Shown here in pieces: positions 22,872 to 36,029 of a stretch of 64,000 bases of DNA (its first letter is position 1; every line of letters begins with the position of its first letter). A program made the translations under genes and the position numbers. The DNA is from Whalleya microplaca (lineage: Eukaryota; Ascomycota; Sordariomycetes; Xylariales; Xylariaceae), in contig MU385746.1 in the NCBI GenBank assembly GCA_022497155.1, positions 124,001 through 188,000 on the forward strand, written 5' to 3'. The notes below the pieces were generated by a model, which did not search any database, was not told the DNA's origin, and worked only from the letters and a program-made list of their open reading frames with translations.

Positions 22872-24344
22872 CTATGAACGAGCTGGGCTCACCCGGAGTA
22901 ATCTCGTTCTTAACCACAAGATGAATGAGGTCCAGGCGCTCTGCGTCTTCTTCTTGGCTGTGTTTCGTCGCTTAAATGATTGGAAGTGAACGCTCTGCGC
23001 ACCTCCAGCCTCGGGGCCAAACGAGGGCGGGTTTCTTGAGCCCATGCTGTCGTAGTTGCTGCTCACAAACTTCTCAGCATCCCCTAAGGTGGTTGCCGTG
23101 TTCTTTCGAGAAGTGCTTGGACGAGACATAGTTACACTAGGGCGGCCACTGCTTTGCATACTAATCTTTCTGGCCTGCTTCCCACGTGCCATTGCCTCCT
23201 CTAGCTCGATGGCGTCCTGTCGAGCCTTGACTGCAAGCTGTTCCTTGTGGAGTGCTGCTGCCTGTTTTTCTAGCTCTTGTGCACGCTTATTGTCAGCACG
23301 TTCCCTACGCTTGATCTGCTCCCGCGCATATTTCTCGTCCTTGGCCTTCTCCCTCATCTCGAATTTGCGGCGTGCTTCACGTAGATGGTCGGCGCGGGTT
23401 GCTGTGTCGAGGTCGGATTTGGCGCGCAAGCGAAAGCCAGCCGAATCAAAAGATGACCGTAGCGGAGACATGGGTGCCACAGAGCTGGTTGGTGATGCTA
23501 TATAACTTGAACTGATATTCGTTGGCGATATTGGTGACTTCAGCGACTTCGGTGATTCGAGGGCTTGGTCGAGGTGTAGTTCAGATCGACTGGAGACATT
23601 TGCAAGGCGGGAAGATTGTGTTGACGTTGTTGATATGGCTCGTGATGTGTTTATTCTGAGTGAAGGAGCGCGTGCATTGTTCATATCAGAGAAGGATGAG
23701 GTACGCTGACTAGCGAGCGTCGGGCGGCTGAGGGTTGTCAAACTTGGCTGCGAATGTGAATGTGGATTCATAGGTTGGTGGTTGTTCTGGTGAATGTGAA
23801 GGCTATTGTGACTGTGGTGACCGTGAGCGGGCACAGGGTCCGGATTCACATTCACATCATCGTTGTCATCGTCTTCGGTTATTGTGGGCGAGTAGTCGCG
23901 ACTGTCTCCGAAGGAAGTAAGTGAATTCGAATACAATGGCGGGGTCGATGTTCGGGGTGTCTGCTGGAAAGGATGAATGAAACTCGTCCCAGCTTGACGG
24001 TGCCCCGAACTGTTGGATGTGGCGACAGAGATGTGACTCGCACCGCTGATTGATCTCGAGTGATTGTATCGTCTCGTGTGCACCACCTCGTTAAAGGTGA
24101 GGTTTGTCTCTTTGCCTGACCGCTTTGACTCATAGGTCGAAGACGAAGACTCTCCCGCCCCCCAAACATCGTTTCGAAACTGCTCATCCTGATCAGCCCA
24201 GCCCCTATCCAGATCCAACGAGCTCTTCTCCGATTGCGACAGCTTCTTGAGAATCGGCTTGACCGCTGTCTTCGTCATCGGCTTGCTTATTTTGTTGGTC
24301 GAGCCATGAGGTCGAAACCCGGACAAACTCTGAAACGATGACAT
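22872..24344 (-). CDS. Coiled-coil protein of unknown function
   Basis: A single exon with an ATG at 24344 gives 490 aa. The N-terminus is basic and contains AVKPILKKLSQSEKSSLD and a WADQDEQFRNDVWG motif. A long Ser/His/Asn-rich disordered middle follows, with SP-rich stretches that look like phosphorylation sites (SPKSLKSPISPT). Residues 317-393 form a highly charged Arg/Glu/Lys helix, a probable single alpha-helix or coiled coil (HLREARRKFEMREKAKDEKY onwards). The last 20 residues (AWTSFILWLRTRLLRVS) are hydrophobic and basic and could contact membrane. I do not recognise a named family. Intact length and codon-like composition support a real gene. Confidence 0.75.
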   Translation of the reverse strand: MSSFQSLSGFRPHGSTNKISKPMTKTAVKPILKKLSQSEKSSLDLDRGWADQDEQFRNDVWGAGESSSSTYESKRSGKETNLTFNEVVHTRRYNHSRSISGASHISVATSNSSGHRQAGTSFIHPFQQTPRTSTPPLYSNSLTSFGDSRDYSPTITEDDDNDDVNVNPDPVPAHGHHSHNSLHIHQNNHQPMNPHSHSQPSLTTLSRPTLASQRTSSFSDMNNARAPSLRINTSRAISTTSTQSSRLANVSSRSELHLDQALESPKSLKSPISPTNISSSYIASPTSSVAPMSPLRSSFDSAGFRLRAKSDLDTATRADHLREARRKFEMREKAKDEKYAREQIKRRERADNKRAQELEKQAAALHKEQLAVKARQDAIELEEAMARGKQARKISMQSSGRPSVTMSRPSTSRKNTATTLGDAEKFVSSNYDSMGSRNPPSFGPEAGGAQSVHFQSFKRRNTAKKKTQSAWTSFILWLRTRLLRVSPARS

Positions 24345-24794
24345 CTTACGTCGCGCGCGAGGATATACCGACGTATCCGAAATCGCTCAGCACTCGAGGA
24401 CCGGAGTAGACGGTAGGGACGGAATGGATGGACAGGATGGCCTGCTTAAGTGCGACCGCCTCCTGTCAGGTGATGGCGGAGGAAAAGGGGCCCCCTCGCA
24501 AACGGCCAGGGCGGAATCACCGGAATGAAGACATTGGGACGATCGGCACGGTACGGGTACGGTAGATAATTCGCGGGACAGAACACTCAACAGCCAAGGG
24601 TGGGCGACCAAAACGACATCAATATAGGCCCGTAGGTCCGTGACGTCGATCGTGATATTGTTTACCCTCCCCCTAATGACCACTAGGCACAAATCTGCTG
24701 CTTTTGTACGAGTGTGGCAGTAATCATAAATAGAACAAGATACAAAGACATAAGATGGCGGTCTCCACGAAGAAGATGCCGGAATAGTAGCAGT

Positions 24795-24796
<2 letters not shown>

Positions 24797-24826
<30 letters not shown>
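24797..24826 (+). repeat. (CAG)10 microsatellite
   Basis: Ten uninterrupted CAG units, flanked by TAG/CAG variants on the left and TAA/TAG repeats on the right. It lies about 450 bp upstream of the coiled-coil gene's ATG. Confidence 0.9.
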
Positions 24827-24829
<3 letters not shown>

Positions 24830-24998
24830 TAGTAGTAGTATCTAATAATAAGGAATAAACAGGCTAGAATGCTGGAATTGCTATAATTGCATTGATAAGT
24901 GTTGGCAATAATGCTGCAATAATGCTGAGCGAGAGTTGCGATGATGGGATGATTACGCAGCAGCGCGAGCCAGGCGAAGGCGGAGAAGCGGTGCCAAG

Positions 24999-25037
24999 GT
25001 TAGAGTTGGCGTTGGCGCTGGCGCTGGCGTTGGCGAG
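24999..25037 (+). repeat. GGCGTT/GGCGCT hexamer repeat
   Basis: About five imperfect copies of (G/T)TGGC-type hexamers in non-coding sequence. Confidence 0.7.
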
Positions 25038-28000
25038 GCAGTGTCCGCAGTCAGGGCCAGTATGCGAAGGTTCACAAAGAAATCGGCAGGTCGGTGGCAG
25101 AGTCGGTGCCAGACGCCGTGTCAGACGGGCGTCGGATCATTTCAGCCTCATTCCCTTTCAGCGCCTGCACGTGCTACACGCGACCCTCTGAAGAGGGGAA
25201 GATAGTCGCGGGAGACAGGGGTTCTTACTAGCAGCAACACTATCATTTGGCAGCTTTGGGCAGATTGACCACTGAGAATGGCTGAAATTCACCTCTTGGC
25301 TACGGTACCACGCACATACAGATGAGCTGGAGGCCACCGATAGAGTGGCTGGGCAGATCTAGAGTGGGCTGGTACTATCGTGCCATCCAGCAAATCGTGC
25401 CGTACCGGCCAATGAAAGAATTGGACTTACACATTAGCTTTCCTCTTATGAGATACTTATTGAATTCTAGAAGGGTTTGAATTAGGAATAGAAGACGGGG
25501 ATGGCCGGATATTGGCTACCTAACCGCTAATACAACCGTTCTCTGGTTGACCTCGGTTCTGCATCAGGGGAGACTAATATGCCAAGAAGTTTAATAGAAT
25601 TCCAGAACCACCTTGGAATTACCTCGATAATCAGCCTCCTCCATTATTAAACCAGAGAATTCGCACTGCCGGAAATTCCCAAGAGCATTCCGTACCTATC
25701 ATATGTTTCTGCAAAGTGAAAGGTAAAGACCCATCATTGTGATTGACAGACGTCACCTGCGAAGTTGGTGAACTATCTCGAAACTCAAATGACTGTTATT
25801 ATTTATATCCGGCAAGGATAGAAGCGTTATTCCCTTCTCCTAGCCTATCAACTTATTCACGCTTGTTAAGGGGACCGCCATATACATAATGCATTTCAAG
25901 TCCTCGGTGTAGTGTCGGCCGATAAACACATACTAGGCTAGGAGGGAGCTGAAGGACTTGATTTAGTGGTAGATTATTTGACACATCTTGGGCAGTCTAC
26001 ATAGATTGCCAACTTGATGATAGCCTCAAGTCATGAGACTAGTAGGAAAGGACATACAATCTGCCCCCTGAAACAATGTTCAATTCCGTGGTGAGGAGAT
26101 AGAGGGAAAAGTTGGATGTAAGGCATTGTTCTAATATCCATGCTGTCAAGTACTTCGACTGACTGGCCGCATACATAATTCTGAGAAAATTACTTGTCTA
26201 CCGTATCGCCCTTGGAGTTTTCAACATACGCATAAATTCACTACAAGGTGTCTCTGGATAACAATATTACAGGGGCGTAGAGTTGGGCAGACATGGAACT
26301 GTCATGTCAATCAGTCAATGACATGATGACGCTCGGTGAAGATGATCGGGTTCCGAGTATGATCGGAATAAACCCTATCTAGAACTCTAACTAGACATTA
26401 CCTTACAGAAGTCCTGCCTGTCATCGGCGTGGTTCAGTGTCTTGTCAAGTCAATTTACACTATGAACTTGACTTAACTAGTCACGCATTAAAATATCCCC
26501 TGAGCTTCTTGAGTATCTTGTTTACATACTAGGCTGTTATTGTATCTACAATAATAGCTTCGAGGAGGCTGGTCAGTCATTTAGGTAAATAGATCCGAAA
26601 GAAAAATAATTAATCATCAGGAAGTGGCCTGATAATAAAATTACTTGAGGCTCACGGATGTGATAGTGGTCAACTCTCAGCAAGGGGTGCAGCACGGAGC
26701 ATCAGGTGGCCGACAGCAAACCACCGAAAAGCGCCGGGAAATTGTCACGATAGGTCACTTATATATGGGGAAATAACTTCAAAATGCCTGACCTTTGCCA
26801 CCTATGTATGTATGTGGAAGGACTGCTAAGCCCCCTCGGGTCCTTACCAGAGGTCTATCGACCTTCGTGCAGCTATCTAAGGAAGCACCCCTTGGGATCT
26901 TAACTGGGTCGAGATTCAGTACGTACACATTCAACACTACCCGTGGGTTCAATATACCAGCCAAGCCTGATCACCATATCTAGCAGTGGCGTTGACAATG
27001 ACCAAGCCTTCTCTTTTTCTTCAGGAGCAAACTTGGTTTGACGCAAATCACATCCAAACACAATTGAGTCGAAGTTGAGTCGAGCGGAGTGGATTGGTAA
27101 CTTGAACTGATGAAAGTGTTAGTGCGGTCGTTGTGTCCATTAACTTATCTCATCTTGGAACGTTCCATCTGACTTCAGAACTAGAATAGAAGATAGCAAA
27201 CACGGCGGTGAATACCCAACAGTTGGTGAGTCATGACTTGCCATGCCTTGGAGACGGAAGTTTCAGTTGAGTCACCTCTCGATCTGATGTGAAATGAATT
27301 GTGTTATATACTCGGCGAGATGAGAATGCGGCGGTAGTGAGGATTTGTGAGTCATGATTCCTTCTTAATAATTTGTTGAGTAACTACCAGCCATGTGATC
27401 CTCAATCACTGAGTGGGTGTGCACAGTCACTTGGCCTGGATAGAGCAGATGAGCAGAGACGTTGGACCGAGATGAGACGGAAATGTGATATGTCGACCGA
27501 CCGATAGCCAGCATCATTACTATCCAGCAAACAGTCAAGGCGAGGTTGACGATATGGGTTCAACTCAATGGAGAGTTGAGCGTACGCTCCAAGAGTACGG
27601 AGCTGATGACAGCTGCTATAACTTGGGTAAGCTCAGACAATTTCTGACCGGTCGATTATTGATGAGCATTGTTCCCGTAGATGTCCAGGTCGTTCAGATA
27701 GGCGGCAGCAAATCCCCGGATCTTGGCGTCGATGCGGTTATCGAGCCTCATCGATGAGACGGGCCGTTCCATATGACGTACATCCCCTCCACCGCTCTCG
27801 GCGACCGACGACTGTGAATCATCTGCATGAAACCGGGGATAGTTTTCCCCGAATGCTGTCTGTCTCCGTCACCTACATATATAGGTACTATCATGGCGAA
27901 TAAGTAGAACCGGCTCGGCTCGGCTATCCCTATCTTGCCAAATGATATCGAATTCCCACAAACCCATGCCAGCGTCGATCATTCGGTTGATTAGGGCTGG

Positions 28001-31000
28001 CTAGCACCAACATCAGATATAATACCACAGTTAAGATATTTATTAAAAACGCTTCTATCATTGTTAGCTATCTGACCGCGCGTTTCACTTGTGACAAGCT
28101 AGCTGGTCGAAACCTGGAAAGGACCTTAAAAGAGCTAATATCGCGGCGTTTTTGAAAGATAGCGGAGTCTCAAGTCCAAGATAGAGACCTCGTTGGCCTG
28201 CCTGAGTTAATGCCGAGCCTCAGGATGCATCCCGTGGCGGTCTGTAAGCATTAGACCTGTCACGTATGCTGGTTGTTTACAGGTGTCAACACACAGGCAA
28301 GTCTTGCCGTTCCGCGTGTGGAAGTTCGAAGACTTATGGGTTTGAAACTCTGGATAGCCACCGAGCTTCCCTTTTTGAGTGATTGAGATCAGTTGATCAC
28401 TATCATGTGGAACGTATCAATTCGTTGAAGTTCACGTTACGGCAGACCAGAGGTCACACTGGCGCCCTTGAGGCAACGTTCTCACTTCATGTCTCCTACC
28501 GTCTACTGGCTGTAATTGCCGGTTGATATGATCGGGCCTGTTGCCGGTCGAACAGCATCACCGCGTATCTTTCTTGTACTATCAAGTACTCACAGCAGTA
28601 GTTGAAGATTCGGCTCCGACATGGCTAAGCAACCCCTCGCCTTGTAGCCTTTTGCCACTGCTTCCATGCTCTTGCCACTGAACACGGCCAAGATCGACTC
28701 ATCGTGGCTCTTATACAGGCCAGTATTTGACGAGTTGGGTGATGGAAGTGAGGGGAAAGGTGACCACGAGGAGCGCTCATCGTGCCACTCCAACGGCGTG
28801 TTCTCGGCAAGTGAAGGCCCAGAACTGCAACGCCAGCTCCCCCTGAGAGTTCTAGTTTAGGAAGAGAAGAGCACGATACTACTTCATCGTTAGATCCAGA
28901 CCTTCTGACACGGCGAGCCTTCTGCCAAACGAAGTAATGCCAACATCGATCGCCTGGACACGTAAAGTAGTCGAGGCCGGCGAAGGACAGATGGCCGACA
29001 GGGGTTCATCCAACGGCGTGACGACGATTCCGACCTCAGCTGAGGCGGTTGGCGGACCAAGCAGGCGAGGCTGCTCAACTATCGCCTCATGAAATCAGGA
29101 TATGGTGACGTCAAGGACTCAATCTGTTGCGAGGCTCGCCACAATGACTGGTCATTTCCCCCTGCCATCCTGTCGGCGACTAAACGTCCCTTGTATACGG
29201 CGTTCTCTAATGACTGTTGGTACCTGTTGTGGCAGATGGCATGCATCTGCAGACCATCGATGTTGGAGCAGAAATGTCTCGACTGCATAAACCACTGTTG
29301 CTATGAGTTGACATCGACGTTGAGTCGGGGGTATATGTCGGATGAAATGACCGAAACGATGTTATGCTGACCGCCATATGCTTCGGATTGGCGAGGTCAG
29401 TATGCTGTATAGACATAGACAACTATATCGGCAAGGGCATTCAAATGGCTTACAGCAATGGTTTGGTGCTGGCTCCATAGTTCCTGTGTCTCTGGAAAGT
29501 CCTCCTGCCAATAATGGACCTCTTTTCCCGGGAACAGGGGAACGAGACACAAGAAAACAAAAGAAAAAAAATTTTATTGGTTTTTTTTTCGACACTCAAC
29601 CCTCGTGGATTTGATATCATACCATCAAATAAAACGTGGGGTTGTTCACCAGCACGCCGCAGACGGGCCTTTTGCATAGGAGTACAACTCATAGCGCTCC
29701 TGCATATGCATGTTATGCTTTAGAGGCATGCAGAGGCAAACGCCATCGTACGGACCTGACGCAACTCCAGAAGAAAAATCGACTCACCAATAGATTACAA
29801 AGTAGCAGAAGTATAGCCCATCCGTAGAGAGAGCTTCTGAATCCAGAGATGCAGTAAAAAGTTGCAGACTTTAACCGTAAACACAGTAATTTCGCCTCAA
29901 AAGGTCCTAGATGCACATCATCTGGATCACTCCTATCCGGATGTGCCTTCGTGCTTCCGCGAGCCTTGTCTTCCCGCTGTGGGCCACATTAATATTTCTG
30001 GATCAGGGACCGGTTCCATTGCCAAATGGGACTCTAGAGCTGCCGAATATAGACGTGCTCGTGCTGTAATTCAAAGCTACCGATCAGGGGAACGTCGAGA
30101 CGTCTGCCATCCTTGGTAGGTGCTTCCAGGCTGATTTGCTAGATACCGCTACACGCCGTCTTCATCGCACGGAGTGTTCGGTAAGAAAGACATTAAAACG
30201 CATCCAACCCTTCTTACCAGCGACGCTGACAGGCAATGACGGGCTGCGAGCTGCGAGCTGTGAGCTGCCTCTGCTCCCACAAGCCGATGTACCAGATCGC
30301 GATGAGGTTTGGTACGAAGGAGTACTCTGCAAATACCTGCGTTATCTTGACTGCAGCGCGAAATGAAATGAACTCCGCGGGTGGACATGCTTTTCGGAAG
30401 AATTCAAGCCTTTGGCTAAGATCACGCCCTCGAGGGTGTGAGGTATTAACCTAGGCCCTGTCATATAAGCGAGGGCTATGGTTGCAAGGACCACTTGGGG
30501 CCAACCCAACGCCGAGGATGTGAAGAAATGGATCAGCAATCGCCTATTTTCCTGATTGCCCAGTCGTACGGACTATCTAGATCAGTGATAGTTACTAACA
30601 AAAAAAAAACCAAAGGAAAAAAAATCGTTGCCAACGTGATACGAATGGTTTCAGGATGCAAAAGTTAGATAAAGATTCGGCAGCCCTGATCTTATGACAC
30701 GGAATTCGTAGACGCCACGCAGGACTCTCGCGGCCCCGGTCACGAGACGACATATTGTCCGACATATTTGTCCGTCTTGACCGCTCAGCGTTGGGGTTTG
30801 AGGTTTGATTATTGAGTGGATCCGGGTATTGAGTGCGACGACCTGAGAAAGTATCTGACGAGGGAAACCGGCCTAGGCGCAGTGTCCGGCTCCGACCTGT
30901 CGTGAATTAGGATTGGAATCCCGGTGCCGAAGATACCGAATCCATGTCCTAGGAGCTGCTGTGTTGCAACTTAACTTGGCCGGCTTGTCTCCTTCGGTCG

Positions 31001-34000
31001 CTGTTCCACGGAGGAGCTATTGAATTAGTTAGAATTACTAGAAAATGTTTGGCTCGTTACGCGTCGTACCTAGGCATGTTCATGGGTTGTTACCGATCGT
31101 GATCCAGTCTCCTGCCACTAATGCGAAGGCGGCAAAGTCTCTTGATATCTTAAAAAGATGTGGGCGAAGGGGAGCAAGTATAATTATGAAGTGATCCTGT
31201 CCACACCTACGCATATGCCAAAACTAGTTCACCGATTTGTCAAGCTACTCCCAAGCTATCTAGCCGTCGCCGAAATGACGGACTCGGCATATTCCACCAT
31301 CACTAGCGGATTTCTTCTATGTACATACATAGTACTAATGCCCCTTGATTGATTAGACTACAACTGTATACTAGTTTTGCAACCTAGATACTATAGCAAC
31401 AAGGTTGATTCCTTCAATGTTCCTTCGACCTGGTAACCCGGTGAGCTGAACCGGTGGCCCCCATCATGGTCTGTGAGCAACGGTTAAAACCTTTCTTTTA
31501 TCGAACGGACCCCTTTCCATGGATCAGCCCGGTTTCCCCCACAAATCCCCCATGGCCACCCTCGCACTAAAATTGGCTGCGGGAAGATCATATAGGTCAA
31601 GGAAAAAATGAGGTAATCGCGAGGGATCTATTCCTACATTGCTCCCCGTCCCAGCTGGATGTGAAACTGAACATTGCTACAATATTCTAGAAGGGCCGAC
31701 CACGCGTAGCTCATATGAAGCTGCTTGCGTCGCTCGTATATCAAGCCAGTCTCAGCGAAGTCCGAATTTGAGATATTATAGAATGGTCGTATAAAGAAAA
31801 GACGACGCCCTTTACTTGAAGATAGGATGACGATCAAAACAAGATAAGTCTCCAGATCCTAACCGAGCCAATGAGGACACCTAGGCTGAGTGCAATGGCC
31901 CACACTCGAGTAGCATCATAAAAAGATACGATATATCGATAAGTTTATTATGGCGACAGAGAAGCGGTGCGGCTAGAGTTACCGGAGTGAGGCATCTGTC
32001 AGTTGGATACTTGCTACGTTAGCCATTTGATATAGCATCGGGACGGTTTGACACTGCGCAGCAGAAATGATCTTGCCTAGGCGATTTCCGAATCAAGGTT
32101 GTTAGACTTTCCGGTAATCAGGGTATCATTCCGCGTGCTGCGCAAGCATGCAAGACAAGCCATGCTGAAGGGATTAGGTTTCGAGGTTCCGTGGTTGGGC
32201 ACACAATTGATGGCACGCTAGAAATGAAATCAACGGATGAGGGAGCACGGAATATGGGTCTGGCAGCTTCAGTATATGTAACACGACTGAAAATGAGAAA
32301 AAAGTGTGGGATCGAAAGAGTAGCTTCAAAATCACTTGGAGTTTTTCTACTTGGACTAGCTGACGCAAGGTCGTCAAAATTTATGTAGGCGATCCCTGAG
32401 ATGACTGGCATAGTTCATAGCTAGTTTCCCAGGGTTCATCCCAAAGCGGCGAGTTGCATCTGTACCTTGAAATTGACAGCATCATCCCCACGTTGTGAAG
32501 AATGTGCATGAATACTCCGTGACACTCTTGCAGAAACAATCTAGGTATGTGGACATCGTCCCACGCCCAGCCATCCATACATGACGTATAAACAAGTACA
32601 TCAGCATAGGTATACATACACATATATACTCATCTTGGATGAGAAGCAATATATCGGTGCGGAAGACGGAGATATTGGCTCTTTGGCTATGGAACTCGTG
32701 CGCTACGTGGGGCCCCGGCTCGCCTATTCCGCTACAGCCATTAAACAAATGCGACTTCTCGTTACTAACCTGTGGTAGAGAATGCAACCGTGATGCTGTA
32801 TATAATGGTGATGACTGGGCCTAGTGTCGAGTATGGTATCATATATGTAGGTCATACAGGAAGCGTTGCACTGTCCTTCCGCGACAACCACTTTGGGACT
32901 GGATTCGAGATTCAAGGAACCGAAGATCTACAACACAGCTGCATGCCATGTACATGGCAGCGAGCGATGATGATGTTATGCTGCGTGCTTGCCAGTAATA
33001 GACCGAATTCGGATGTGCCAGGAGACGTCGGAGCATTGCTGGAAGCATGGGCCGACACCGTATGCCGGCACGGTAAATCAGGTCATTGGCCAATGGCTTG
33101 AGATCGTCCTACGCTACCCCAACCTCATCTTTCTCGAAAGCTCCGGTGGAATTGACGACGTTGAGAACCTCATCGGAGTCTGTCGTGTGACGGCGTACCG
33201 TGCCTTGTCAACCTGTGATCACGCCGTTGACCGCCGAAGCCCCCTGGTGGCCCCTGGTGCCCCCCGAGGTCCCTTGCGGATCCTAGACGCACGAGGTTGC
33301 GCCTTGCATGTTTTCTACCTCGAAGGATGCTGCTGTTGAGATCGTACAGTGTCACGATGTTTTGTGCATCAGCGCACCCGGCTGGCGGGAACATCGCCCA
33401 GGATGTCATGGGTGCCTGCTATTGTTGCAGTATTATCTATGGCCGTATAGTATAGTAGGTCTTCCTATATGGTACTAATGGCATACCCGTCGGTAAGTTC
33501 ATCTCGGGGGAAGCTTGGCGAACCGGTTGCGCAGATTGTCATGTCGGGCTACAGATCGAAACGGCATCTATCCAACCATGTTGTGACGCAAAGCCAGGAT
33601 GGGGACAACTAGAGCCTACAAACCCCTGTCAGACAGAGTCTTCAATCGGCAGGTCGTTGTCGAGCTTGCAGGCTCCGGGTCAAATCTGCAAATTTGGCGG
33701 AAATAAGTTGGATCTTTTACCCCTCGCATACATAATGGTGCATCCAAGCCTCAGGTGTCCCACGGCTTGCGTTGCTTGGGTTTGTAATAAGTGTTACTAG
33801 TTACTAGTTCCTGAAAGTCCATCCGAGACACATGTGCTTCTCGGAGCTATGCAAGGCGTGTTACTGTGCTGCGCGCTGTGCTGACTGTCTGCTCTTGAAG
33901 CAGCTTGCAGACGATCATTATTAGTAAAGGAACCAATAACACTTACGTTAATGAGACCCAACGGCAGTTCTGTCGTGCAGAGAGCATTAGTAGACGTCGC

Positions 34001-35572
34001 GTAGGGGTGGGCAGATCTAAGTAGAAGTCCCTCCCTGCCAGGGGCACGGCGATTGCATCAGAGAGCACTAGACAAAAGCACCACGGATTGAACCCCAATG
34101 GTTTTCTATCTTTGGCTTTGACCTCCCACGGCCTGACATAATGAACTTGTGGGGGTTGACATATAAAATAGCAACCAACGCGGGTAGATATGCATATGGG
34201 CAAACCAAACAGTAGAGGACAGACTACACCTTCAACACTCACCGGCGCTCTAACTGGGCAGTAAGTAGTAGAGTATCATCAGTTTGTCGTTCATTTTTTT
34301 TTTGGCTTCTGCGTATCACTTGTTAGGCCCAGGCTAACCCTTCTACCACCTTTTCTGGAAACTTTTTAAAGTGGATGAATAGATCCTCAAGGATTAAATA
34401 ACGAATCCAACAATGAGGAAAACTCTTGACCTGAGAGTGCCGCGTAGGCCCATTGTTTATGTGTTCGTTTTCCTGGGCCCTTTACGCAAAAGTTTCCTTT
34501 AGAACTTATTATAGGTGTAATCTGTCCTATTGCCTATTCGGCATAGAGCAGGCCCGGCTGTTCCCCTGACGTGATATATTGTACTATGTAAGAGAGCCCC
34601 GGAAAAGGAGCCGTTCTGGAAATTTTCTCTATACGTGCCTGGACGTATTCTATGTCGTTGTGACGCCCAGATCTTCGGTGTTGATCAACGGTTATCAAAC
34701 CCACCGACATGCTCACGACTTAGAATGGCATATTGACACCGGTGCGGCTCGTTGCTCGCTTCACATAGTGCCTATTCGATAGAACAAGCTTGGGGCAACG
34801 TCTTATGATCTGGAAATGGCACAGACTTTCCGTACGCGCGGTTAACTGTGGACTATCCTAGCCAGTAAACTAACCGAGTACATAGACATGCGGATCCCGC
34901 TGAGTAGATAGGTACGAATCGCCTCACCAGTAATACCTAAAGATTTTAGCAGTCAACAATTAGCCTGGTTGCAACTTTAGCAGGAGGCTACAGGCTCACG
35001 GGTCAGCGCTAACTAAACACTTTAACGAGCAATGGCTGCAGGTGACGCGAGCACTTATCGCCAACTAAAGTGCAAGTTACGAGATCGTTCGACGCTTGCT
35101 AGACGGGGGCCCATTTTGAAGATCGATTCGTTCTCCACAGCATTACAATGCCGTTGTGATTCGCTTGCTCCTTGCGCCTTTCCGTCTGGCTCTTTGGTTC
35201 TACTAGTGACCGGTAGGGCCAACGCGGGCTCTGGCTCTGGCCAGTAACAGACTCGACATTCAAGATTCGAGCCCAGCCTGCCTGCGAGTCTGATAGTCTT
35301 GATAGGCGCCGAGAGTGATCCAAAAGTCGCGGTGGAGCCATACGGCCCGTCCACTGCACTCATCAGTATCTTCGCAAGTGGGAACGACATGACCTCCCCG
35401 AGGACCCTTTTTCTTCACTCTCTGGGCTTATAGGAGGAGCCTTGTTGCTATTCTTGGGGCGAAGGGGGTAAATTTGGGCATTCTGTTGCCCTTTTAGGCC
35501 CCTTGAGGGTTTGATGGGCCACGCTGCCATGTTCCCGGAAACCAATATTGGCCGTTGTTCCTAATCTTAAGC

Positions 35573-35608
35573 AACCATGATGACAACCATGAAGACAACC
35601 ATGAAGAA
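35573..35608 (+). repeat. 12-bp tandem repeat, three copies
   Basis: AACCATGATGAC, AACCATGAAGAC and AACCATGAAGAA sit head-to-tail in the spacer, separated by single-base changes. Confidence 0.85.
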
Positions 35609-35906
35609 CACATATGTCCTACGACGTACCGAGGAGGTACACCGAGTTCCTTAGTCGTGTGGCACAGTGTTTAGTGAGTGACCAGACTGGATCTGAATAG
35701 TAAACAGTTTAGTGCAGCTGGCGGTTTGCTATTCGACGCCGTCGGAGCGCCATTTACACGCCCCCATGCCCTGTAACTGACCCCACCTTTGCCCACTATG
35801 CCCACTACACCCCTCCTTTGCCTACCTTATACATAGGGTTCTGGAGGGGTGTTCTCGCCCCACCCGGCCACCCAAGCAGCCAGCCCAGGCATGTATGTAG
35901 TATTAG

Positions 35907-35942
35907 CAGGTAGTGCAGGTAGTGCAGGTAGTGCATGTAGTG
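35907..35942 (+). repeat. 9-bp tandem repeat, four copies
   Basis: CAGGTAGTG three times, followed by CATGTAGTG, about 1.8 kb upstream of the GT2 gene. Confidence 0.85.
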
Positions 35943-36029
35943 GTAATAGTAGTATGTAGGTAAAGGTAGTAGTCCAAGTAGTCCACAGCACCCCAACCCC
36001 AAAAACCGGATGTTTCTTAGTACCAGCAC

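Noticed and set aside
33000..33410. Overlapping frames on both strands with Gly/Pro-rich stretches
   Set aside because: Interrupted by stops, no family motif; could be an old pseudogene but cannot be supported.
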